Shown: positions 25,896 to 38,602, numbered from the stretch's first letter. The stretch is 64,000 nucleotides of DNA from Streptomyces tropicalis (GCF_029269835.1 NZ_JARJBB010000016.1:62001-126000); one strand, 5' to 3'. Numbers and translations are program-made. The notes: generated by a model not told the origin, from the letters alone.

Positions 25896-27179
25896 GTGAC
25901 CGAGCCCCTCTCCGACAGCACCGCCGATGTGATCGTCGTCGGCGCGGGGCCAGCCGGCTCCACCACCGCCTACCACCTGGCCCGCGCCGGACTCGACGTG
26001 CTCCTGCTGGAGAAGACCGAGTTCCCGCGCGAGAAGGTCTGCGGCGACGGGCTCACCCCCCGCGCCGTCAAGCAGCTCGTGGCGATGGGCATCGACATCT
26101 CCGAGGAGGCCGGCTGGATCCGCAACAAGGGCCTGCGGATCATCGGCGGCGGCAGCCGGCTTCAGCTGGACTGGCCGGATCTCGCCTCCTTCCCGGACTA
26201 CGGACTCGTCCGCAAGCGCGACGACTTCGACGAGCAGCTGGCCCGCCAGGCGCAGAAGGCCGGCGCCCGCCTGTACGAGCGGTGCAACGTCTCCGGCCCG
26301 ATCGTCGACGACCGCACCGGCCGCATCACCGGCGTGAAGGCCAGGGTCGGCGAGGAGAAGCGCGAGGCCGCCTTCCACGCGCCGCTCGTCGTCGCCGCCG
26401 ACGGCAACTCCACCCGGCTGTCCCTCGCCATGGGCCTGCACCGCCGCGAGGACCGCCCGATGGGCGTCGCCGTCCGCACGTACTTCACCTCCCCGCGGCA
26501 CGACGACGACTACCTGGAGTCCTGGCTGGAGCTGTGGGACCGCCGCGGCGCCCAGGACCGCCTGCTGCCCGGCTACGGCTGGATCTTCGGCATGGGCGAC
26601 GGCACCTCGAACGTCGGCCTCGGCGTCCTCAACACCTCGGCCGCCTTCAAGGAGCTGGACTGGCGCGAGATCCTGAAGGCCTGGTGCGCCTCGATGCCGG
26701 AGGACTGGGGCTACACCCCGGAGAACATGACCGGCCCGATCCGCGGTGCCGCGCTGCCCATGGCCTTCAACCGCCAGCCGCACTACACCAAGGGCCTGCT
26801 CCTCGTCGGCGACGCCGGCGGCCTGGTCAACCCCTTCAACGGCGAGGGCATCGCCTACGCCATGGAGTCCGGCCAGCTCGCGGCCGACGTCATCGTCCAG
26901 GCGCACGCGCGGTCGACCCCGGCCCAGCGCGAGCTGGCCCTGCAGAACTACCCGCGTGTGCTCAAGGAGACCTACGGCGGCTACTACACGCTGGGCCGCG
27001 CCTTCGTGAAGCTCATCGGCAACCCGAAGGTCATGAAGATCGCCGCCCAGCGCGGTCTGACCCACCCGGTGCTGATGAAGTTCACGCTCAAGCTGCTCGC
27101 CAACCTCACCGACCCGACGGGCGGCGACGCGATGGACCGCATCATCAACGGCCTGAGCAAGGTCGCCCCGAAGGCCTGA
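25896..27179 (+). CDS. Geranylgeranyl reductase-family FAD-dependent oxidoreductase (menaquinone side-chain saturation, MenJ-like)
   Basis: The 427-residue flavoprotein begins with the dinucleotide motif VGAGPAGSTTAYHLARAG, contains DNGN-like RCNVSGPIVDDR and VVAADGNSTRLS, and has GDAGGLVNPFNGEG near residues 305-318. Family members reduce isoprenoid double bonds; in actinobacteria such an enzyme saturates one unit of menaquinone. With menG, mqnC and the prenyl synthase nearby, that role is a reasonable inference, not proof. GTG 25896 is favoured over ATG 25845: GGGGAG is 8 nt upstream, and the TAGACT -10-like site ends only 4 nt before ATG 25845. Confidence 0.85.
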   Translation: MTEPLSDSTADVIVVGAGPAGSTTAYHLARAGLDVLLLEKTEFPREKVCGDGLTPRAVKQLVAMGIDISEEAGWIRNKGLRIIGGGSRLQLDWPDLASFPDYGLVRKRDDFDEQLARQAQKAGARLYERCNVSGPIVDDRTGRITGVKARVGEEKREAAFHAPLVVAADGNSTRLSLAMGLHRREDRPMGVAVRTYFTSPRHDDDYLESWLELWDRRGAQDRLLPGYGWIFGMGDGTSNVGLGVLNTSAAFKELDWREILKAWCASMPEDWGYTPENMTGPIRGAALPMAFNRQPHYTKGLLLVGDAGGLVNPFNGEGIAYAMESGQLAADVIVQAHARSTPAQRELALQNYPRVLKETYGGYYTLGRAFVKLIGNPKVMKIAAQRGLTHPVLMKFTLKLLANLTDPTGGDAMDRIINGLSKVAPKA

Positions 27180-27210
27180 CCCGGCCACCCCGGCGACGGC
27201 TCCTCACGCC

Positions 27211-27254
27211 ACGGCCTCCCGGCGGGCGACGACACCGTCCCGCCGGGAGGCCGT
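27211..27254 (+). terminator. 16-bp perfect stem, terminator
   Basis: ACGGCCTCCCGGCGGG pairs perfectly with its reverse complement at 27239-27254 across a 12-nt loop. It starts about 30 bp after the stop of the reductase-family gene. Without a U-tract, termination is inferred from stem strength and position. Confidence 0.65.
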
Positions 27255-27598
27255 CCGCCGTCACGTGTCCCTTTTCTCCTGATGTTTCTCCTGATGGGGG
27301 GCCGCTTCGGCGGCTGCGTCCCGATGCGCCGGCCGGCCCCGTGCCCCCGGCGACGGGGGCCGGCCGCAGGGCCGCGCCGGACGAACCCGCGTGGCGCCGC
27401 CGCTCTCGCGGCCTCCTCCGCCCGCGGGCGGGCCCCGGCCCGGCGGCCGCCCGGAGGCGCGAACGGGCCACAGCCGCGGCGGAGGGGCCGCGAGCGCGCC
27501 GACGGGGGCTCGGGCCCGTGGGCGGCCACGAGGGCCGGAGGAGGGGCCGAGCGCCGTCGGGGGGAGGGATCGGCGCCGCGCGCGGGCCGAGGGGACGC

Positions 27599-27635
27599 GG
27601 AAGGGCCGCAGCCGTCGGACGGCTGCGGCCCTTCC
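27599..27635 (-). terminator. 18-bp hairpin after nlpC
   Basis: An inverted repeat (AAGGGCCGCAGCCGTC and its complement, extended by two GC pairs) closes almost perfectly around a 1-nt gap. It begins about 34 bp beyond the nlpC stop and could act in both directions. Confidence 0.65.
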
Positions 27636-27668
27636 CTGTCTGTAGCTGTGCGGTGCCGGGCGGTGCGG

Positions 27669-28481
27669 TCAGAGCACCCGGACCGCGCCGGTCGGCGGGT
27701 CGTAGGACAGCGGCTTCTCCGCGACACCGGTGGACGGGTTCTGCGCGCCGACGAACATGCCGTTGCCGACGTAGACCGCCACGTGGTAGGCGCTGCCGGA
27801 GCTGCCCCAGTAGAGGATGTCGCCGGGCTGGAGGTTGTCCAGGCCGACCTGGGTGCCGGCCGTCGACTGGTCCTGGGAGACGCGCGGCAGGCTGACGCCG
27901 ATCTGCTTGAAGGCGGTCTGCACCAGCCCGGAGCAGTCCCACGAGTTGGGGCCGGTGCCGCCGGAGACGTAGGCGTCGCCGATCTGGGCCTTGACGAAGG
28001 CGATGACCGCGGCGGCCGAACCCGTCGCCGTGGAGCTGCTCGAAGAGCTCGAGGAGCCGGTGGCGGCGGCGAGCGTGGTGCGCGCGGTGCTGCGGGAGGC
28101 GCGCTCGGCGGCGGCCTTGCGGGCGGCGGCCGCGGCGGCCTTGCGCTTGGCCTCGGCCTCCTTCTTGGCCTCGGCGAGGTCCGTCTTGGCCTGCTTCGCG
28201 GCCTTCGCGGCGGCCGCGTCGCGCGCGGCCTGGAGCGCGTAGTTCGCGGCGGTCTGCTGCGTGGCGTCCGCGGACTGGGCGACCTGGGAGGACAGGTCGG
28301 CCGTCAGGGCGGGCAGTTCGAGGGTCTGCGTGACGGGCTCGGCGGCGTTCGCCGACGAGGCCGATGCGCCGGTCACTGCCAGCGTACCGAGAACACCTCC
28401 GGCAACTCCCGCCCGCATCGCGATTTTCGACGCGCTACGGCGGGGCTTCCGGTGGCTGCGTATGTGAGCGGTGTGGGACAT
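27669..28481 (-). CDS. Secreted NlpC/P60 cell-wall endopeptidase
   Basis: The 270-residue protein has a cleavable signal peptide (charged N-terminus, hydrophobic core and an ANA-like site near residue 46). An Ala/Lys-rich helical spacer that may be a coiled coil follows (about 60-120), then a Ser-run linker. The C-terminal NlpC/P60 domain (about 150-270) has catalytic Cys in SWDCSGLVQ and His in YHVAVYVGNG. It should cleave peptidoglycan stem peptides. Starts at 28511 and GTG 28538 are possible but have weak ribosome sites; 28481 gives the most standard signal peptide. A search for a c-di-AMP riboswitch upstream found none. Confidence 0.85.
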   Translation of the reverse strand: MSHTAHIRSHRKPRRSASKIAMRAGVAGGVLGTLAVTGASASSANAAEPVTQTLELPALTADLSSQVAQSADATQQTAANYALQAARDAAAAKAAKQAKTDLAEAKKEAEAKRKAAAAAARKAAAERASRSTARTTLAAATGSSSSSSSSTATGSAAAVIAFVKAQIGDAYVSGGTGPNSWDCSGLVQTAFKQIGVSLPRVSQDQSTAGTQVGLDNLQPGDILYWGSSGSAYHVAVYVGNGMFVGAQNPSTGVAEKPLSYDPPTGAVRVL

Positions 28482-29063
28482 GGGAACAACCGGTACCAGG
28501 GGCTCCTTCATATCTTCAAGAAACGTGTGGTGCGCCACATTTACTCAACGGCAGCCTCAAATCCCCCGCACCGACTTCCTTATTGACGCCGTAACGGACA
28601 TTGCGGACGTGGACGATCATGGCTTTGATCATGGTCTTTCGCTGTTACGCCCGAATTGCCCCGCGCCTACCATCGGTTGGGACCGTTGGCCAAGCCCGGT
28701 TCTCATGCCGTTCTCATGGTGTGGCCGAGGTCACGGAACGGTCACCGGAACCGGGACGTCCTCGCGAGGAATCCACACACTCCTCCACATGCCTCGCGGC
28801 CGGTCGCGCCCGACGCCGTCCGCGACGTCTCGTGCGGCGCTCGGGGGTCCCGCCGGGGTCCCCCCGCCGTCGGTCCCGCGGGGCGAATCACCGCAAGCCG
28901 CGGTATTCGCCCGATGCGGAGATGCTCCCGTCGCGGGGGTGCCCGGCATCGCTTGTTCGTGAAGGCACGAACACGTCCACACCGAGGGCCGCTTGTCCCT
29001 CTGATGTGTGAACGGAACTCCCATACCAAGGGGTTGACGCCACCCGCCACTTTGCGGTGGACG

Positions 29064-29111
29064 CTGATCATCTGATAGTGCACACCCGCTCTCACCAGCG
29101 CGGATGATCAG
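29064..29111. repeat. Inverted repeat CTGATCATC ... GATGATCAG
   Basis: Perfect 9-bp arms are separated by 30 bp. They overlap a second inverted pair, CACCAGCG (29093-29100) and CGCTGGTG (29121-29128). Such nested arms could be operators or a regulated hairpin upstream of nuoA. Confidence 0.5.
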
Positions 29112-29127
29112 AAATGTCACCGCTGGT

Positions 29128-29236
29128 GATCACAGATGAACTTCGCGTGCGAAGATCACCGCTCATCCGGCTTCATGATCCTTCGTCAGGTGGTGGAGAT
29201 CACAAAGCTTGTGGAATACCCCGTGTCGCAGATCAC
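29128..29236. repeat. Four GATCAC repeats
   Basis: GATCAC occurs at 29128, 29154, 29198 and 29231, often as GATCACAGA or GATCACAAA, in a genome where such AT-rich hexamers are rare. The spacing (26, 44 and 33 bp) is not a fixed helical phase. A perfect CTTCGC-GT-GCGAAG palindrome (29141-29154) lies within. This is a likely binding-site cluster for an unknown regulator of nuo. Confidence 0.45.
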
Positions 29237-29270
29237 AGACCGCCGGGCATAGGATGCGAGGCAGTTGGGC

Positions 29271-29288
29271 TTGTGACCTGCTTCACAT
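29271..29288. promoter_or_regulatory. Rex (NADH/NAD+) operator upstream of nuo
   Basis: TTGTGACCTGCTTCACAT closely matches the Rex operator pattern TTGTGAAC-NNN-TTCACAA (arms TTGTGA and TTCACA). It lies 145-162 bp upstream of nuoA, just after TAGGAT (29250-29255), so binding would block a start near 29262. Rex control of the nuo operon is established in Streptomyces coelicolor; here the site is inferred from sequence. Confidence 0.8.
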
Positions 29289-29355
29289 GTTCCCGATCTT
29301 CGCCGGGACAGGCGGGGTTCGTGGGGCCGGTGGGGCTGATGTGAGTCCGGCGCAA

Positions 29356-29397
29356 CCTCCCCCAAGGTCTCGGCTTCGCCCGGCCAGGGGGGACCCC
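29356..29397. repeat. Intergenic C-run/G-run hairpin of the streptomycete repeat type
   Basis: A CCTCCCCC arm, a GGTCTCGGCTTCGCC middle and a GGGGGGACCCC arm form a hairpin of a type that I recall recurs many times between genes in Streptomyces genomes. It lies in the nuo leader between the Rex site and nuoA (36 bp before the GTG), where it may affect mRNA structure. Confidence 0.55.
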
Positions 29398-29432
29398 AAG
29401 CAGTCAGTGCCGACTGAGAGGAGCGAGGAGCG

Positions 29433-29792
29433 GTGAACGCGTATGCGCCCATCCTCGTACTGGGAGCCCTCGGGGCAGGCTTTGCGATCTTCTCCGTGGT
29501 CATGGCCACGCTGATCGGTCCGAAGCGGTACAACCGCGCCAAACTCGAGGCATACGAGTGCGGCATCGAGCCGACCCCCACGCCGGCCGGCGGTGGGCGC
29601 TTCCCCATCAAGTACTACCTGACGGCGATGCTCTTCATCGTCTTCGACATCGAGATCGTCTTCCTCTACCCCTGGGCCGTCACCTTCGACGCCCTGGGTG
29701 TTTTCGGGCTCGTGGAGATGCTGCTCTTCGTGCTCACCGTCTTCGTCGCGTACGCGTACGTATGGCGGCGCGGCGGCCTGGAATGGGACTGA
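29433..29792 (+). CDS. nuoA: NADH-quinone oxidoreductase subunit A
   Basis: The 119-residue protein has three membrane helices and the conserved loop KLEAYECGIEPTP between helices 1 and 2. There are FPIKYYLTAMLFIVFDIEIVF residues in the second helix region. NuoA helps form the quinone site and the first proton channel of complex I. The GTG start follows GAGGAGCGAGGAGC, a strong ribosome site. It is the first of fourteen nuo genes; nuoB follows after 14 bp. Confidence 0.95.
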   Translation: MNAYAPILVLGALGAGFAIFSVVMATLIGPKRYNRAKLEAYECGIEPTPTPAGGGRFPIKYYLTAMLFIVFDIEIVFLYPWAVTFDALGVFGLVEMLLFVLTVFVAYAYVWRRGGLEWD

Positions 29793-29806
29793 GGGGCCTT
29801 TAGGAC

Positions 29807-30357
<551 letters not shown>

Positions 30358-30361
<4 letters not shown>

Positions 30362-31112
30362 GCGACGCGAACGGCACCGGCGCGCACGGGAAGAACGGGA
30401 CCGATCCCGGTACGTCCCCGGCCGCCGACAACCTCCCCGGCCAGCGGGGCCGGGGCGGCGAGGAGATCCGCGTCCAGCGCGGCATGTTCGGCGCCGCCAA
30501 CGGGGGCGACACCTCGGGCTACGGCGGCCTGGTCCGCTCCGTCCGCCTCCCGGGACCGGCGAGCCGGCCCTACGGCGGCTGGTTCGACGAGGTCGCCGAC
30601 GAGCTCGAGGGCGCGCTGGAGGAACAGGGACTCCTCCCCGGCAACGCGATCGAGAAGACGGTCGTCGACCGCGGCGAGCTCACCTTCCACATCGAGCGCG
30701 AGCACCTGGTCCGCGTCGCCCGCACCCTGCGCGACGACCCCGCCCTGCGCTTCGAGCTGTGCACCGGCGTCAGCGGGGTGCACTACCCCCATGACAAGGG
30801 CCGTGAGCTGCACGCCGTCTACCACCTGCGCTCGATCACCCACAACCGGCTGATCCGCCTGGAGGTCGGCGCCCCCGACGACGACCGGCGGATCCCGTCG
30901 CTGGTCCCCGTCTACCCGACGAACGACTGGCACGAGCGCGAGACCTACGACTTCTTCGGAATCGTCTTCGACGGTCACCCGGCCCTGACCCGGATCATGA
31001 TGCCCGACGACTGGCAGGGCCACCCGCAGCGCAAGGACTACCCGCTCGGCGGCATCCCCGTCGAGTACAAGGGCGCCCAGATCCCGGCTCCGGACCAGCG
31101 GAGGTCGTACTC

Positions 31113-31116
<4 letters not shown>
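30358..31116 (+). CDS. nuoC: NADH-quinone oxidoreductase subunit C
   Basis: The protein has 252 residues. The core of the 30-kDa subunit is clear: REHLVRVARTLRDDP, ERETYDFFGIVFDGHP and the RIMMPDDWQGHPQRKDYPLG stretch. A Gly/Asn-rich N-terminal extension of about 60 residues precedes the core. NuoC docks to NuoD in the peripheral arm and carries no cofactor. The GTG at 30358 overlaps the nuoB stop by 4 bases (GTGA), and the stop overlaps nuoD. Confidence 0.95.
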
Positions 31117-32449
<1,333 letters not shown>

Positions 32450-32453
<4 letters not shown>

Positions 32454-33330
32454 CCACCTCTTCTTCGGAGCGGGGCGTCAGCCTGGGCATGCCCGAACTG
32501 CCCGCGCCGGACTACCCGGACGACGTCCGGGCCCGGCTGGAGACCGACGCGCGCGAGATCGTCGCCCGCTACCCGGACTCGCGGTCCGCCCTCCTGCCGC
32601 TGCTGCACCTGGTGCAGTCGGAGGAGGGGCACGTCACGCGCACCGGGATGGCGTTCTGCGCGGACGTGCTCGGCCTGACCACGGCCGAGGTCACCGCCGT
32701 CGCCACCTTCTACACCATGTACCGGCGCCGGCCGAGCGGCGACTACCAGGTCGGCGTCTGCACCAACACCCTCTGCGCGGTGATGGGCGGCGACGCGATC
32801 TTCGAGACCCTCCAGGAGCACCTCGGCGTCGGCAACGGTGGGACCACCGACGACGGCAAGGTCACCCTGGAGCACATCGAGTGCAACGCGGCCTGCGACT
32901 TCGCGCCGGTCGTGATGGTCAACTGGGAGTTCTTCGACAACCAGACGCCGGCGAGCGCCCGGCGCCTCGTCGACGACCTGCGCGCGGGACGGACGGTGTC
33001 CCCGACGCGCGGCGCCCCCCTGTGCACCTTCAAGGAGACCGCCCGGATCCTGGCCGGCTTCCCCGACGAGCGGGAAGGGGCGCTGGAGGCCGGCGGCAGC
33101 GCGGGCCCCGCCTCCCTGACCGGCCTGCGCCTGGCCAAGGGCGAGGCCGGCCCCGCGCGCGTGGTCCACCCGCGCGACGGCGGACCGCACGCCGAGCAGC
33201 ACGACGAACCGCAGGACGCCGCGCACCGGCCGTCCCCCGCGGAGCACGCGAGCTCGCACGACGCCCCCCGGGAGACGGCGGCGTCCGATCCGTCCCACCC
33301 CGCCGGGCCTGCCGCAGAGGAGGGGGAGTG

Positions 33331-33331
<1 letters not shown>
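32450..33331 (+). CDS. nuoE: NADH-quinone oxidoreductase subunit E with acidic/His-rich tail
   Basis: The 293-residue protein has the 24-kDa thioredoxin-like core (about 20-180). The 2Fe-2S (N1a) ligands are the CTNTLC pair and the HIECNAACDF pair. From about residue 235 a disordered tail rich in His, Asp, Pro and Ala runs to the end, longer than in most NuoE proteins. The tail is not seen in the E. coli type. The GTG overlaps nuoD by 4 bases and nuoF by 1 base. Confidence 0.95.
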
Positions 33332-34709
<1,378 letters not shown>

Positions 34710-34713
<4 letters not shown>

Positions 34714-37238
34714 CCGTACAGCAATCCGACAGCGGCTCCGCCGCGGGCCGGCGCACCTCGGGCGGGGGAGAGGCGGCGGTCCCGCCGCAGGACCTGGTGT
34801 CGCTGACCATCGACGACATCGGGATCAGCGTGCCCAAGGGCACCCTGGTCATCCGGGCCGCCGAACAGCTCGGCATCGAGATCCCCCGGTTCTGCGACCA
34901 CCCGCTGCTCGACCCGGCAGGCGCCTGCCGCCAGTGCATCGTCGAGGTGGAGGGCCAGCGCAAGCCCATGGCGTCCTGCACGATCACGTGCACCGACGGC
35001 ATGGTCGTGCGCACCCAGCTGACCTCGCGGGCCGCGGAGAAGGCCCAGCACGGGGTGATGGAGCTGCTGCTCATCAACCACCCCCTGGACTGCCCGGTCT
35101 GCGACAAGGGCGGCGAGTGCCCGCTGCAGAACCAGGCCATGTCCCACGGCAACGCCGAGTCCCGCTTCGAGGGCCGGAAGCGGACCTTCGAGAAGCCCGT
35201 GCCCATCTCCACGCAGGTGCTGCTCGACCGCGAGCGGTGCGTGCTGTGCGCGCGCTGCACCCGCTTCTCGAACCAGATCGCCGGCGACCCCATGATCGAG
35301 CTGCTGGAGCGCGGCGCGCTCCAGCAGGTCGGCACCGGAGAGGGCGACCCGTTCGAGTCGTACTTCTCCGGCAACACCATCCAGATCTGCCCGGTCGGCG
35401 CGCTCACCTCGGCGGCGTACCGGTTCCGCTCCCGCCCCTTCGACCTGGTCTCCTCGCACTCCGTCTGCGAGCACTGCTCCGGCGGCTGCGCCACCCGCAC
35501 CGACCACCGGCGCGGCAAGGTCATGCGGCGGCTGGCCGCTCCCGACCCCGAGGTCAACGAGGAGTGGCTCTGCGACAAGGGCCGCTTCGGCTTCCGCTAC
35601 GCGCAGGCGAAGGACCGGCTCGGCACACCGCTGGTGCGCGACGCCGAGGGCGAGCTGAAGGCGGCGTCGTGGCCGGAGGCCCTGCAGATCGCCGCGCAGG
35701 GACTGCTGGCCTCGCGCGGCCGCACCGGCGTCCTCACCGGCGGCCGGCTCACCGTCGAGGACGCCTACGCGTACAGCAAGTTCGCGCGCGTGGCGCTCGA
35801 CACCAACGACATCGACTTCCGCGCGCGCGTGCACAGCAGTGAGGAGGCCGACTTCCTCGCCGCCCGGGTCGCCGGACGCGGACGGGACGTCGACGGCACG
35901 GGCGTCACGTACACGACGCTGGAGCAGGCGCCCGCCGTCCTGCTCGCCGGTTTCGAGTCCGAGGAGGAGGCGCCCGGCGTCTTCCTCCGGCTGCGCAAGG
36001 CATGGCGCGGGCACGGCCAGCGCGTGTTCGCCCTGGCGACGCACGCCACCCGGGGCCTGGAGAAGGCGGGCGGCACCCTGCTGCCGGCCGCGCCGGGCAC
36101 CGAGACCGAGTGGCTGGACGCGCTCGCGCGCGGCGTCGGCCTGGAGGACGGCGGCGCACAGGCCGCCGAGGCGCTGCGCGGCGACGGCGCCGTGATCGTC
36201 GTCGGCGAGCGGCTCGCCTCGGTGGCGGGCGGCCTGACCGCGGCCGTGCGGGCCGCGGCCGCGACCGGCGCCCGGCTCGCGTGGATCCCGCGCCGGGCCG
36301 GTGAGCGCGGCGCCGTCGAGGTGGGCGCGCTGCCGTCGCTGCTGCCGGGCGGCCGCCCCGCGACCGACCCGCGCGCGCGGGAGGAGGTCGCCGCCGTCTG
36401 GGGCGTCGCCGAACTGCCGCACCGCTACGGCCGGGACACCGGCCGGATCGTCGAGGCCGCCGCGCAGGGCGAGCTCCAGGCGCTGGTCGTCGCCGGCGTG
36501 GAGGTCGCCGATCTGCCCGACCCGGCACGCGCGCGTGAGGCACTCGCCGAGGTCGGCTTCCTGGTGTCGCTGGAGCTGCGGCCCGGCGAGGTCACCGAGC
36601 ACGCCGATGTGGTGCTGCCGGTGGCGGCCGTCGCCGAGAAGGCCGGCACGTTCCTCAACTGGGAGGGCCGGGCGCGCTTCTTCGAGTCCGCGCTCAAGCC
36701 GGACCAGATGTCCCGCCGGCCCGCCCCGGGCGACCTGCGGGTGCTGCAGATGCTGGCCGACGCCATGGACGTCCACCTGGGCCTGCCCGACGTGCGGACC
36801 GCGCACGCCGAACTCGACCGGCTCGGCACCTGGTCGGGGCCGCGCGCCGACGATCCGCTGGAGACCGCCGCCGCACTGCCCCGGCCCGCCGCCGGGGAGG
36901 CGGTGCTCGCCGGGCACCGGCTGCTCCTCGACCGCGGCCTCCTCCAGGAGGGCGACGAGGCGCTCGCCGGGACACGGCACGCAGCACGCGCGCGCGTGTC
37001 GTCCGCCACCGCCGCCGAGTCCGGTGTGGCCGACGGCGACCTGGTCACCGTCACCGGCCCCGCCGGATCGGTCCGGCTCCCGCTGCTGATCACCGACATG
37101 CCCGACCGGGTGGTCTGGCTGCCGCTGAACTCCGTGGGTGCCGGCGTCGCCTCCGACACCGGGGCGCTGCCCGGTTCCCTCGTCCGCATCGGCCCGGCGA
37201 CGCCCGCCGGCGAGGCCCCCAAGGAGGTGGAGGCATGA
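34710..37238 (+). CDS. nuoG: NADH-quinone oxidoreductase subunit G
   Basis: The protein has 842 residues. The ferredoxin-like N-terminus holds the 2Fe-2S site (CDHPLLDPAGACRQC), HPLDCPVCDKGGECP holds N5, and CVLCARCTRF with ICPVGAL holds N4. A further CEHCSGGC then C 27 residues later (WLCDKG) matches the N7 ligand pattern, which many bacteria lack. The C-terminal molybdopterin-like domain is complete to the end. The start is ATG 34710, overlapping nuoF by 4 bases. Confidence 0.97.
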
Positions 37239-38602
37239 GCCCGTACCTCGCCGCAGACAACCTCTCGATGTTCGGTACCGACCCCTGGTGGCTGGTCCTC
37301 ATCAAGGCGGTGTTCTGCTTCGCCTTCCTGATGGTGACCGTGCTGTTCTCGATCGTGTGGGAGCGCAAGGTCGTCGCCTGGATGCAGCTGCGCATCGGCC
37401 CCAACCGGCACGGCCCCTGGGGCATGCTCCAGTCGCTCGCCGACGGCGTGAAGCTGATGCTCAAGGAGGACCTCGTCGTCAAGCGCGCGGACAAGGTGGT
37501 GTACGTCCTCGCGCCGATCGTCGCCGCCATCCCGGCGTTCATGGCGATCGCGGTGATCCCGTTCGGGCCCGCGGACGGCGAGGTCTCGATCCTCGGCCAC
37601 CGCACGGCGATGCAGCTGACCGACCTGCCGATCGCGATGCTCTACATCCTCGCGGTGGCCTCGGTCGGCATCTACGGCATCGTCCTCGCCGGCTGGAGCT
37701 CCGGCTCGACCTACCCGCTGCTCGGCGGCCTGCGCTCCTGCGCGCAGATGATCTCCTACGAGATCGCCATGGGCGCCTCGTTCGCCTCGGTGTTCCTGTA
37801 CTCGGGTTCGATGTCGACGTCGACGATCGTCCAGCAGCAGCACGACCGCTGGTACATCCTGCTGCTGCCGGTCTCCTTCATCCTCTACGTCGTCACGATG
37901 ATCGGGGAGACCAACCGCGCCCCGTTCGACATGCCGGAGTCCGAGGGCGACCTGGTCGGCGGCTTCAACACCGAGTACTCGTCCATCAAGTTCGCGATGT
38001 TCATGCTCGCCGAGTACGTGAACATGGTGACGGTCTCGGCCGTGTCGACCACCCTGTTCCTCGGCGGCTGGCGGGCCCCCTGGCCGATCAGCACCTTCTG
38101 GGCGGGCGCCAACCACGGCTGGTGGCCGCTGCTCTGGTTCGTGGTCAAGGTCCAGCTGCTGCTCTTCTTCTTCATCTGGCTGCGGGGCACCCTCCCGCGC
38201 GTCCGCTACGACCAGCTGATGAAGCTCGGCTGGAAGGTCCTCATCCCGGTCTCCGTGACCTGGCTGATGCTCGTCGCGACCGTGCGGACCCTGCGCAACC
38301 AGCACTACGACTTCGCCGACATCGCCCTCTACGTCGGCGGCGGCATCCTCGCCCTGCTGCTCCTGTCCTTCGTCGCGGACCTGTTCCGCGAGAAGTCCAG
38401 GACCGCAGAGCGGACCGCCGGCGAACCACCGGCCGCCTTCGACCCGATGGCCGGCGGCTTCCCCGTGCCGCCGAAGCCGGGGCAGGAGCTGCCGGCCGTG
38501 CCGAGGCGCCGCCCGCGCCGCGACCGGGAGCTGATTGTCAGTGGCGGACCCGACACTGCGAGTGACGGATCTCTGGATGGAAAGGAGGCGTCCGATGGCT
38601 GA
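37235..38602 (+). CDS. nuoH: NADH-quinone oxidoreductase subunit H with long C-terminal tail
   Basis: The 455-residue integral membrane subunit has about eight helices. Conserved parts are WERKVVAWMQLRIGPNRHG, KLMLKEDLV and RAPFDMPESEGDLVGGFNTEYS. The last ~65 residues are hydrophilic (Pro/Arg/Glu-rich) and exceed the usual length near 325. NuoH forms part of the quinone tunnel. It overlaps nuoG by 4 bases and nuoI by 8 bases. Confidence 0.96.
   Translation: MSPYLAADNLSMFGTDPWWLVLIKAVFCFAFLMVTVLFSIVWERKVVAWMQLRIGPNRHGPWGMLQSLADGVKLMLKEDLVVKRADKVVYVLAPIVAAIPAFMAIAVIPFGPADGEVSILGHRTAMQLTDLPIAMLYILAVASVGIYGIVLAGWSSGSTYPLLGGLRSCAQMISYEIAMGASFASVFLYSGSMSTSTIVQQQHDRWYILLLPVSFILYVVTMIGETNRAPFDMPESEGDLVGGFNTEYSSIKFAMFMLAEYVNMVTVSAVSTTLFLGGWRAPWPISTFWAGANHGWWPLLWFVVKVQLLLFFFIWLRGTLPRVRYDQLMKLGWKVLIPVSVTWLMLVATVRTLRNQHYDFADIALYVGGGILALLLLSFVADLFREKSRTAERTAGEPPAAFDPMAGGFPVPPKPGQELPAVPRRRPRRDRELIVSGGPDTASDGSLDGKEASDG

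Larger units (their letters stand above)
27180..27668. other. Convergent gap with two terminators
   Basis: The 489-bp gap between the reductase-family gene and nlpC holds two hairpins, at 27211-27254 and 27599-27635. The part between (27255-27598) is extremely GC-rich with Arg/Gly/Pro/Ala-rich frames on both strands. No conserved domain, RNA or convincing start signal was seen. Confidence 0.6.
28482..29432. other. Long regulatory gap upstream of nuoA
   Basis: The 951-bp region between nlpC and nuoA has a lower GC content than its neighbours in places. It contains several inverted repeats, a cluster of GATCAC elements, a Rex-like operator and a streptomycete-type repeat hairpin (listed separately). 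TAGGAT at 29250-29255 may be a nuo -10. The part near 28500-28900 carries the nlpC promoter region on the minus strand. Short frames in it look non-coding. Confidence 0.6.

Noticed and set aside
28482..28640. A c-di-AMP riboswitch upstream of the NlpC/P60 gene
   Set aside because: The conserved ydaO blocks found before the SLT gene were looked for here and are absent.
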